Source: Spongospora subterranea
Lineage: Eukaryota > Endomyxa > Phytomyxea > Plasmodiophorida > Plasmodiophoridae
NCBI GenBank assembly: GCA_900404475.1
Contig: OUQQ01000465.1
Location: 1-16,716 of the forward strand
DNA length: 16,716 bases
Direction of reading: 5' to 3'
A program made the translations under genes and the position numbers. This document shows, piece by piece, positions 1 through 7,739 of the stretch (the first letter of the stretch is position 1; each line of letters begins with the position of its first letter). The notes under the pieces are model-generated. The model saw only the letters and a list, made by a program, of their open reading frames with translations, was not told where the DNA came from and did no database searches.

Positions 1-206
1 ATCGCCGTCAAAACAAATTCTATTCAGCAAATATCTGATTTGGAGGTTGAGGACGAGGAATGTTCTCATCGCTAACATGATTTAAATTTATTTGTAAAAA
101 ATGGAACGTGTAAAAATCAAACACTTAAACTTCCACACGAAGTACGTTCCTCGTCCTCAACCTCCAAATCAGATATTTGCAGAATAGAATTTGTTTTGAC
201 GGCGAT
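1..206. repeat. Inverted repeat of about 60 bp with an 86-bp spacer
   Basis: Bases 1-60 are the reverse complement of 147-206 with one mismatch. Pairing weakens over the next 6 bp inward (61-66 against 141-146). The left arm starts at base 1, so the repeat may extend beyond the window. Read outside-in, both arms encode the same peptide (begins IAVKTNSI, ends LEVEDEE) and both then run into different short tails ending in stops: + strand stop near 75, - strand stop near 117. This looks like a tail-to-tail inverted duplication of the end of an ORF rather than a classical transposon terminus. Confidence 0.9.
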
Positions 207-545
207 TGTTTGCACCATATCAGGGTTGAAAAATATTCTAGGTAAAACCAGACGGGACGGCATCCTGTTAATGTGCTGATGTGGATTAGCAAACTCATGC
301 AAGTCTTCCAAATATTTCCACTGGTCGTCATCAAAAAATTCTTTAAACGGTTTTTGTCCCTCATGGCGCGGCGGTGCATTTCCGTTCGCTTTTGCCTTGA
401 GAACATTGCCGTAAGTAGCCCCATATTTGGAAACTTTAACTGAAAAGACTTGATTAAGCAAAAAGACGAAATGAAATGCCTTTCGGATTACAATTATATA
501 GTCTGTAGAGGTCATGCGCAATAACAGAGACAAAACCGCGAGCAT
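117..545 (-). pseudogene. Unknown ORF remnant, 3' end duplicated in the inverted repeat
   Basis: This - strand frame of 142 codons starts at an ATG (545-543) and has coding-like composition in its second half (motifs EGQKPFKEFFDDDQWKYLED and FFNPDMVQTIAVKTN). The first part may hold an intron: GTAATC to CTTTTCAG, about 52 bp, just before the VKVSKYGATYG segment. The segment 'FFxxDMVxxIxxxTN' faintly recalls the N-terminal region of piggyBac-type transposases, but no catalytic block follows, so I do not assign a family. A second copy of its last 20 codons lies inverted at 1-60. It could be a broken mobile-element gene or the last exon of an unknown host gene. Confidence 0.35.
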
Positions 546-682
546 CGTTTTTGCCCGATTTTTCTTTATAAGCGCGGTGTCTCTTCCGCGAAGGCGCGCC
601 TATCAAAGAGCAGAATTTATAAGCATAACAAATTATGCGAACAAATGGGCCAGATTTTACCGGGTTTCGGGGGGAAAGTCTG

Positions 683-742
683 AAGGCCAGTGAGTTGCGC
701 CCCAAGGCCAGTGAGTTGCGCCCAAGGCCAGTGAGTTGCGCC
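683..742. repeat. Three tandem copies of a 20-21 bp unit
   Basis: The unit AAGGCCAGTGAGTTGCGCCC occurs at 683-703 (21 bp, one extra C), 704-723 (20 bp) and 724-742 (last bases differ). It lies in otherwise unassigned sequence between the left inverted repeat and the transposase pseudogene. An open + frame (635-1126) runs through the repeats, but it overlaps the transposase remnant on the other strand and has no recognisable motif, so I treat it as chance. Confidence 0.95.
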
Positions 743-820
743 GACAAACTCGATACCATCCCACCACACGAGTGCGGATTGGGTATACTCATGGGTTATA
801 CGGTAGTTGGTTTTGAATTG

Positions 821-1648
821 TTACATGGCATTTATTTTGGAAAACTGCGAACTCGATATTGCCATCTGATGTTCAACATAGACTTGAATTGTTTGCGAGC
901 GAGCAGCTATTCGACCATTGAGACCATTCTTGTACGCATCTCCAAAGCGAATTGCCAGCCGAAACAATTAGCGGACAAAATGGAATTCCATCCAGTATCT
1001 GTGGTACCCTTTTCCGTAAGCTGGGAAACGAATGATCGCAGTGTTCGTACAAAGCAAGTTTGCCCTTCCCCATGCCCTCTCTATTGGTTTCAACTCACAA
1101 TGGAATTTTGGCAGGAATGTACATAGATGCCACACGTCCTCCGAAAAGTTGTTGAAGAGCGGATTTTCCGGATGAAAAATTTGCTTCTTCAACTCTAATA
1201 ATCTGGTCACACAGCATGTACGAATTTCTGAATTCTTGAGTTTGTTAGTTATGCAGTCTTTACAATTACCAATGCATTTGCCATGTTCTGGGAGAAGCCC
1301 TCGTTCTTTTACAACATGCAACAATCCTTTTGCTTTTCTCGCAGAATGGAGATGGTCGTTCAGGAAGACCATTGATTGTAAAACAGGAGTTGGGTCAAAT
1401 TGATATCTCAAACTGTTCCGATGTGCCTTTGAGAGTTTTCTGATAATATTATATCTCAATACCCCTGAGCCATAAAATATCAGTGTTTTAAATTCTTTGA
1501 ACTTGAAAAATGATATCGCTATCGTGGCAAGTTGACTGCGACTGATATACCGAAAATGGTACTTCATTGCTTTCGGATTCGCTATAGGCAGTGTCATCGA
1601 ATACATCGCCTCCTGTGGCAGACGATTGACTGTTCTGCTCGTTATCAT
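821..1648 (-). pseudogene. DDE-type transposase pseudogene (PKFHCEL family), frameshifted
   Basis: Reading the minus strand, the first frame (1648 to about 1070) carries a block like KAKGLLHVVKERGLLPEHGK, then a Cys-rich segment with CCVTRLL, then FLPKFHCELKPIERAWG. The last motif is the signature of a DDE transposase family common in fungi and some animals (usual form FLPKFHCELNFIE.xWG, with CCARR upstream). Near 1066-1073 homology jumps to a second frame (CDHSFPSLRKRVPQILD). Near 970 it jumps again to a third (RFGDAYKNGLNGRIAA), which ends with a stop at 821-823. The order of blocks matches the family's C-terminal half, so one gene has taken at least two indels. The N-terminal part is unclear: a second frame with an ATG at 1772 and an acidic, Ser-rich stretch overlaps it and may be the original 5' end. 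No terminal inverted repeats were found. Confidence 0.8.
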
Positions 1649-1899
1649 CGATCTTTAGTCGTCCAGCTTCTGTTCTGCGAACTGAACCCTCACTGTTTAC
1701 AAACAATTTGGCCCAAGGGCCGAATAACAGGTCGGTCCGCCTCTTCATGCTCATCTCCCTGGTCTGTTCCATCGCTAGTTTCGCTCAAAATGCTTTGGCC
1801 GCAACCCTGACTTGCACAGAAATGGAAATCTGAACTGCACAGATTTTTATGGAGGTACAGTAACAAATGAGCTGGTTTTGCTGCGTCAAGCAAGTTTCC

Positions 1900-2572
1900 T
1901 TGTCATCGTCTTGTAGCCGCTGCAGCAGCAGTACGTTTCCGATTTCGTAAACGGGGCATCACAAGCAAACCGTACTCGTTTATATGCTCTCCGCAGGAAT
2001 GTTCGGTAGGTGAACTCCGACGAAGTGGGTTAAATCGACTGGTGCATAAACTCTATCTACACAGAAAGAGAATTTCATTCCCTATTAAGCAAGCTGTCTA
2101 ACGGCTCAAAACCAGCAATATTGAGGGAGTTCTATAAATAGCTTTTGAATTTTCTAGAGTTGACCGGAGTGTATATATGGGAAAAGGGCCAACGTCGAAG
2201 GCGAATCTTTTTTGCTAATTGTCGTGACTACGGTAGAGTTCCCGCACTGTAGAGCTGTAGAGTTCCCGGCTTCCCGCACTGTCCAAGTTTTACCGACCCG
2301 GCACATTTTCTACTGTATAGAACTTCAAAATGGCGCCACGGAAGTGGCATCAATGGTCCGTCCCAGTACCTTGCGACTTAACCGGGGTTTCCGTCTCATA
2401 GAGGTGCCACTTAACTGTTCCAGTTGCTGTACTGCCATGTGCTGACTGCCGGTTGTTTCATTATGTCCAGTGACCCCAACTGGTAAAACAGTCAACACAG
2501 TTCTTGATCGATATTCATTCCGAATTTTTAACCCGTCAATAGCCGAATTAACCTATCTGCATCTGTTGCAAT
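1900..2572. other. Intergenic stretch, no supported gene
   Basis: Between the transposase remnant and the esterase gene there is no frame with recognisable motifs. The only structure I see is a small direct repeat: TAGAGTTCCCG and TTCCCGCACTGT each occur twice between about 2232 and 2284. The 5' flank of the esterase gene (about 2450-2572) presumably holds its promoter, but no clear TATA box stands out. Confidence 0.5.
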
Positions 2573-3857
2573 ATGGTCCATAGAATCCTTCTCTTATCGA
2601 TCGCCATAGCCGTCTCAGCGCATAGTATTGGGCCTCTCCAGGATGATGATCACCATTCTGATGATCCAGATACGTTATCAGAACCATCAATGACTCCACT
2701 TGGTACATCATCAAAACCCAATCCTCTATTTCCATCTCCTAATAACTGTTTGGATCGATCAGATGAAGTGACCAGCCCTTCATCATCCGATCTTGTCAAT
2801 CCATCTAAAGGCACATCGTTATGATAATTCATTAGTGATTGGGTTATCTGACTTGATATTAGAATTGAATATCGCTGCCGTTCTTACGACTGACACGAAA
2901 TCAGATCAGCGCGCTTGTCGACCGGTTCATCTCGTCGTTCTGATTCATGGCCTATTTGGAAGCTCAGCCGATCTCAGGAACTTAGCCAACGCTATCCGTA
3001 CAAATCACCCTTCAATCGTTTTGGATCTACCTGAAGTAAATCATGGCCGGAGCCGGTCTTCGATATTTTCGCAATCCACCGGACTGTTTTCTCACGTCAT
3101 TGATAAGATTCAGGAATGCCGCGCTACACATTTATCGATAATTGGCCATTCTCTGGGTGGGATTACGGGTCGATTTCTTGCCCATCTTTTAGCCGATAAC
3201 GAAATCATCCCCGATGTGGTGACGCCGGTTCTTTTCATAACCATCGCCACTCCCCATCTCGGAATGTTGCGTTGGGCTCGTGGCTTCATGGCTTGCATCG
3301 CCACGGCCACCGCCTGCTTGTTCGGTCCCGCATTTCAAGAGCTCATTCTTTGCGACTCGTACGAGAACCCGTTGCTCCTGAAAATGACTTCGGACCTATT
3401 CCTTCGTTCGTTGAGTTTGTTTGAGCAGAGAATTACTTATGGATGTGCACGTTTTGATGTCATTGTGTCGTATGAGTCGGCGGGATTGAATAGGATAAAC
3501 CCATTTGAATCGATCGATTATGGTGAAAAACCGAGATTACTCGACGATGAGGAACCGATTCCCGATTTGTCTATTGAGGACGCTCTACAATTTCACACAG
3601 ACCACGAAGAAACTATGATGACAAATTTGAATAAGCTGAAATGGACCAAAATTGCTATTGTTCCTATCCCATCCTTGTCTGCCCATTCTGATGTCGTTGG
3701 AAAAGTTCAAGGGGAAAGGTCGGAATATTGCGATAATATCATCGCCGACATCGTCAACCGCTTCGTTCAAGATCCAATACGGTCGTCAGGCTCGAATACT
3801 GTGGACAGCTCAATCATGATGTCAGAGGTTAAACACCTCTCAAATTGTCAGTTTTAA
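2573..3857 (+). CDS. DUF676/ROG1-type serine esterase (alpha/beta hydrolase lipase-like)
   Basis: The body of the protein is one open frame from 2772 to the TAA at 3855-3857. It has the family landmarks in order: VHLVVLIHGLFGSSADL (HG oxyanion strand, codons 2946-2951), the nucleophile elbow GHSLGG (3144-3161, Ser at 3150-3152), IATPHLG, and a late AHSDVV whose His (3684-3686) is a plausible catalytic base. This order is that of the DUF676 putative serine esterases (yeast ROG1, FAM135), which hydrolyse lipids or related esters. The body frame has no early ATG. Upstream, ATG 2573 opens a frame starting like a signal peptide (MVHRILLLSIAIAVSAHS) followed by an acidic, Ser/Pro-rich stretch. A phase-consistent intron joins the two frames either as 2703-2775 (GTACAT...CCAG, 73 bp, with CTAAT) or 2768-2810 (GTGACC...AAAG, 43 bp). 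The signal peptide suggests a secretory-pathway lumenal enzyme. The domain call is firm; the N-terminus is a model. Confidence 0.8.
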
Positions 3858-5238
3858 CGCACTTGCCAACCCCTTAGAAATGACTAAAACCGACCTTGAT
3901 TAATCATTCCTACAAATGTCGACCATAATCAGGGCTGTACCATATTCTGTCGTCAAGTGATTGAGTTTCTCCAACATCAACAAACAGGACGAACTTCACA
4001 ATGCGATCACGGTGAGATCCATTTTAACTGTAATATGGTATTAGAACAAATCCTCATTAAATGGGTTAGCTTCGAGAAGCGGCGACGGTCGACCACGCAC
4101 TTGGGGTCCAAGTCCTTCACTGTTTATTCGATCGAGAAAATGTAATTTGATGTGTTTGGTCTCATCAACCTCCCGCTAGAACCCGTTCCTAGCTGGTCTC
4201 GCTCGTAATGCTTCATTTCCATCTGCACCGTTGGTCAATCCGAGGTTTCAGATGCAAATACCTATTCGCTCACCTTTTTCGTCTGAATGAGTGCTGCTGG
4301 ACTGTCTTGTTTATTTTAGCGTCATGTTTCCTGGTTGGATTCCCTTTTGTTCCCAGATATGCTGTTCTGGCTCCAATAATGAGGCACCGACAACGGTGAA
4401 CACGTTCACAGCCGAAGGGAAATCGACATCCAAATTCCTTGAGTTTAGCTCCCCGAATTCATCGGAACTGTAATCCGACATATTTTCGGAGACCTCGAAG
4501 TTCAGTAGTTCTTAACCATACAATACACTTGGTTAAGGTTCCCTCAGTCAGAAACAAGCCGATGCCGTCGATCCATCTTGTTTGAAGCCATTATGGGATC
4601 CACCGGGATAATAAAACGGTGAGATTTCGAATAAATAACGTAGCGGTGCCCCAGTCGATTACTGAGTTAAACCCCGGTTTAATGGCACCCCGATTTAGTG
4701 ACTTCCCCGGTTTGTAGTGTCTTTTTTGCCAGGGGGATAACTGTAAATTACAGCGGAGGGATAGTGGCTGGCGCTACAGTGTGCGAGTGTCCAAACCGCG
4801 GTGGAAGGGATAGGCGTACAATAACAGATGGTGATGAGTCAGTGATGTGTCCAGATGAAGCCAGAGAATCAATATGATCGGTAGGTGCAGCGATATGGCT
4901 TCGGTTGCGGCGCTCGAATTTATCGTTGACCCCGATGCTGCTGTCGATTTCGTTTATCATTTTGTCACTTGAAATTCCGAACAAGGAGTGAAGTACAACC
5001 CCATCATCAACGAGTTGAGGTTGAAATGTAAGCAAGCTTCTCTGAGTCAAAGTGACGAGCCCATCGCAAACAACCGATGGCAACGAAGCCGGATGCAGGA
5101 ACTAATTCTACTTCGCGACCTTGTTGCAGAGTCCCTTAAACTCAAATTATTTCTCTGGGGAGGACCGATGAAAAATTCGAAAATGGCGTTCAGCTCGGTT
5201 TTGATTCATTTTGTCGACGATGGGTTGGTTCGTACTCG
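3858..5238. other. Long stretch without a supported gene
   Basis: Several frames of 60-110 codons exist on both strands (for example a - frame at 4748-5083 and a + frame at 4988-5242). None carries a motif I recognise, and none links convincingly to neighbours by GT-AG splicing. The 3' end of the esterase transcript presumably lies near 3860-3960. The + strand around 4208-4400 contains a hydrophobic stretch (VLFILASCFLVGFPFVP), which could be a membrane segment if it were ever translated. Confidence 0.4.
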
Positions 5239-5532
5239 ATGATTGCCAAGAAATCACACGTACTGCCTCCCCCGGTCGTTCGTTCGATTGTTTGTTCAGA
5301 GTCGATGCACTTTGCTGTCTTCGGCACTAATATGACTGGCACAGGTCATGTCCACTCTTGGCGCTGTTCACTTCCAAGCGACGGCTGGATACGTTGTGTT
5401 TCCCCGGACGCATCGGATAATCTGGTCTCTTTTCCCAGATCACGCTTAATGAGATCTTTAAACCGTATTCCTCAGCATCACAAACCACTTGTTATCATAT
5501 CTGGTCTGTCAACGAGAGTCAAAATCCATTGA
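5239..5532 (+). CDS. Uncharacterised ORF, 97 codons, weak
   Basis: This frame runs ATG to TGA. It includes the segment VVRSIVCSESMHFAVFG followed by GHVHSW, loosely like one RCC1-type blade (cysteine/glycine turn, His-Ser/Phe, then GxVxxWG). No second blade is seen, the glycine after Trp is absent, and flanking sequence adds no more repeats. It may be a decayed exon or a chance frame. I list it because it is the longest ATG-started + strand frame in a 2.5-kb gap. Confidence 0.2.
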   Translation: MIAKKSHVLPPPVVRSIVCSESMHFAVFGTNMTGTGHVHSWRCSLPSDGWIRCVSPDASDNLVSFPRSRLMRSLNRIPQHHKPLVIISGLSTRVKIH

Positions 5533-6330
5533 CAATTATTGAGAAATAAGCAAAGAACGTGGCCGCCTGACAATTTCGGATCACCTCTGGCAAATCAGAA
5601 TAAGCATTCTGAAGACAGTGACAATTCCACCACCGGTTGTTCGATGAGGCGCTTGTCGTATCCATGACGACAATGGATGTTGAAATTAACGGTTCAATGT
5701 TCGTCGAAGATCAAAGTGCTCTGGAGTCTTTCTGTAGTTTCCGAAAGTACATGCTCCAGGGCCATCATCTGTCAGTTCATCGATTGCCTTCTTGTGGCGA
5801 TGTGGGGAAACGTCCTTGAGGCAATCGTTTCCCAACAGGTCTTGTGCAATTTCGTATGGATTTAGTCGTCATGGATCGTTTCGGAGTTGGTCATTGAGTG
5901 GGGAATACTTTTAAAACGAGTCAAACAAATAATATTCCCGTCTAATTTCTAGCTTCTCTGCTCAAGTGTGATCACTGGGAAACAACTTGGCAAGTTTTTC
6001 CATATTCCATAGGAACTTGGCACATTTCACCATAATTGCCTGACTCTCAGCAAATTTCGATTTATTCACAACTTTGTGCGTATCTCAGAATTTGTGTGAC
6101 ATGGTCTTACATGACCAGCACGATTTTCTCAATTCATTTTATGTATCAATCAACAAGCAGTTGTCGTAATTCACTTACCCTGGAAAAAATGTTTTAGGGT
6201 TTCATCTCAATACCGGTTTCCAAAGCAGCGTGAGTTTCAATGTGGGAGAAGAACTTCCTCGACGACATCAGAAACCGCCATTATTCGGGAAAGGGCAACA
6301 CAGTGGAAAAACGAAGGAACCCCATGAACT
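5533..6330. other. Unassigned stretch upstream of the copia remnant
   Basis: No gene is supported. It lies directly 5' of recognisable Ty1/copia pol sequence on the same strand, so it may contain further decayed element sequence (integrase or early reverse transcriptase), but I found no certain motif. Stops occur frequently in all three + frames. Confidence 0.4.
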
Positions 6331-6990
6331 GAGAATATGGCAATATTGATGTGGAAAGGATAGACCCAAACAGCAATTTGAAGTGGAAGGCAAAGCGGCA
6401 ATGTATTCCGATACATAGATGGAAGATTGACGAATATGTGGGGCTACAATGATTCACTATCACACAGTCTGTAGCGATTGCCTGGCTTCGATGGGTTTTC
6501 AGCTGCAAGATCAGAAGGCGATATTGACCACTGGTGTAATCTTGTTGCAGTTGGCCCCAATTGTCGCCTCGCAAATCAACGGATAAAGCTACACAGTCTG
6601 ACCGGATTCACTTTTAATGAAAATGCTGTTGTGTCCTGGTGTATGGCCAGGAAGTAGTATCGTCTCAATTATCGAAACCTTATCGAAACCTTACAGAAAT
6701 TCAGGATTTCATTGATCGCGTTCGACTGCTTGGTGTTGGCAATGGGTAACAACAAGGGAACTGAGTTGCAATTGACGCCTCTCGATCGATTCGCGTTTGG
6801 CGATCGCTGAAACATGACGATGTGTCACCAAAACGCCAACAGTTTTCAATTGAATCAGCGATTGTGTCTATAATTTACAGAATGATCAGCGAGAGTATCA
6901 CGGCCTTGATTCCCGCTGATTTGGGGAATGACTGTTTTACAAAAGCGTCGACCAGAAGAATGTGTCTGATTTATTGATTCAAGGTGTATG
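6330..6990 (+). pseudogene. Ty1/copia retrotransposon pol remnant (RT end, RNase H, C-terminus)
   Basis: Pieces appear in the order of a copia pol C-terminus. At 6381-6398 is KWKAKR (family: HW.AlKR). A +1 frame change leads to VFRYIDG at 6403-6423 (family: vlRYLkGT). In the same frame, after one in-frame TAG near 6466, come GFDGFSAARSEGD (family: GFSDADWAGD) and TGFTFNENAVVSWC at 6601-6642 (family: TGyvF...AVSWkS). Another frame then gives ALIPADLGNDCFTKAS at 6903-6950 (family: yIPT....ADiFTKaL). The catalytic and structural residues are partly lost, and there are stops and at least two frameshifts, so this is a dead copy. The 5' part (gag, protease, integrase, most of RT) and LTRs were not identified. 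It ends about 220 bp upstream of a tRNA gene. Confidence 0.75.
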
Positions 6991-7209
6991 AGTTTCGGTG
7001 ACCTCCTTCGTCATAACCTGGAAGACGAGACAAACAACCAGGATCAGTTTACTCATTGCTTTGTTTTCTGGCAAAAAACCTGTCCGATATAATCAATTAC
7101 TCAGTTGGTCAGATATTTTGAACAGGGTGAGAATGAGTACAGTACGTTGCAACGCTTACTGAGTTGTTTAGGGCATGATTACATTCTTGCTGTTACCTTT
7201 CAACATATT

Positions 7210-7281
7210 GGCTTAGTGGTCTAGTGGCATGATTTCCCGTTTGGGTCGGGAAGGTCCCGGTTTCGATTACCGGCTGAGCCC
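7210..7281 (+). tRNA. tRNA-Pro (anticodon UGG)
   Basis: All four arms fold. The acceptor stem GGCTTAG pairs with CTGAGCC (7274-7280), with one G-U, followed by discriminator C (7281), as is typical of eukaryotic proline tRNAs. The anticodon stem TCCCG/CGGGA encloses loop TTTGGGT with anticodon TGG at 7242-7244. The T stem CCGGT/ACCGG (7257-7273) encloses TTCGATT. The internal promoter boxes are recognisable (TAGTGGTCTAGTGG for box A, GGTTTCGATTA for box B). There is no intron and no encoded CCA. A TTTT run at 7288-7291 gives the pol III terminator. It decodes CCA and, by wobble, other Pro codons. Confidence 0.96.
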
Positions 7282-7287
7282 AATTTG

Positions 7288-7291
7288 TTTT
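7288..7291 (+). terminator. RNA polymerase III terminator of tRNA-Pro
   Basis: A TTTT run on the + strand, starting 7 nt after the discriminator base, is the standard eukaryotic pol III stop signal. Confidence 0.7.
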
Positions 7292-7517
7292 GATGCGGCC
7301 AGTCTGCAAGTTTTTTTCAGAGCCAGCATGAGTCGACTCCACTTTGACTGTTTCGAGCCTCCTGTCCTTTTCCATACTTGCTTGACCTGCAATTATTACC
7401 ATGGCACAGTCGGTTCTATGGCTGTTCAAGGTTGCCCGTTCCAACTGCCCTCCTGTGGTAATGGGGAGCATGGAACTGCACATCACAGAGTGGGGTGTGA
7501 CCGACTGTTATGGCCGG

Positions 7518-7550
7518 AGCGGGGGGGTAAGGTAAGGTGGGGGGGAGGTT
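7518..7550 (+). promoter_or_regulatory. G-rich tract upstream of the Zn2Cys6 gene
   Basis: Two runs of seven G (7521-7527 and 7539-7545) flank two GG pairs (spacer TAAGGTAAGGT), with a further GG after. On the coding strand this could form a G-quadruplex, since each G7 run can supply more than one G tract. It lies about 85 bp upstream of the TATA-like element and about 220 bp upstream of the predicted ATG. A regulatory role is inference. Confidence 0.35.
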
Positions 7551-7630
7551 TTACGGTAATCACTTGTACACGGTGTCTATACTGTTGGCCAACATATTAT
7601 CGGTTTGGCAATGAAATTGTCAGTGATCGG

Positions 7631-7661
7631 CTATATATAGATCCGCGCTAAGCCGGCGCGG
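7631..7661 (+). promoter_or_regulatory. TATA box and adjacent GC-rich hairpin of the Zn2Cys6 gene
   Basis: CTATATATAG (7631-7640) is a strong TATA-like element about 105 bp upstream of the predicted ATG at 7740. Immediately after it, CCGCGC (7643-7648) and GCGCGG (7656-7661) form a 6-bp inverted repeat around a short loop, at the place where transcription might start. Confidence 0.5.
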
Positions 7662-7739
7662 ACGGTTTGGCTAATATTAGTCAAGTGTTCCGTTGTCCGA
7701 CCAAGGGACTCCGTGCCCGTGGTCGACTTATTTTTTTCC

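Noticed and set aside
117..206. Assignment of the left ORF to piggyBac transposases
   Set aside because: Only one short motif is reminiscent; there is no DDE block or C-terminal Cys cluster, so it was left unnamed.
6281..6574. 97-codon minus frame
   Set aside because: It is the complement of the copia remnant, whose + strand motifs are specific.
6679..6702. Direct repeat TATCGAAACCT twice
   Set aside because: Only two copies of about 12 bp inside decayed element sequence; too short to interpret.
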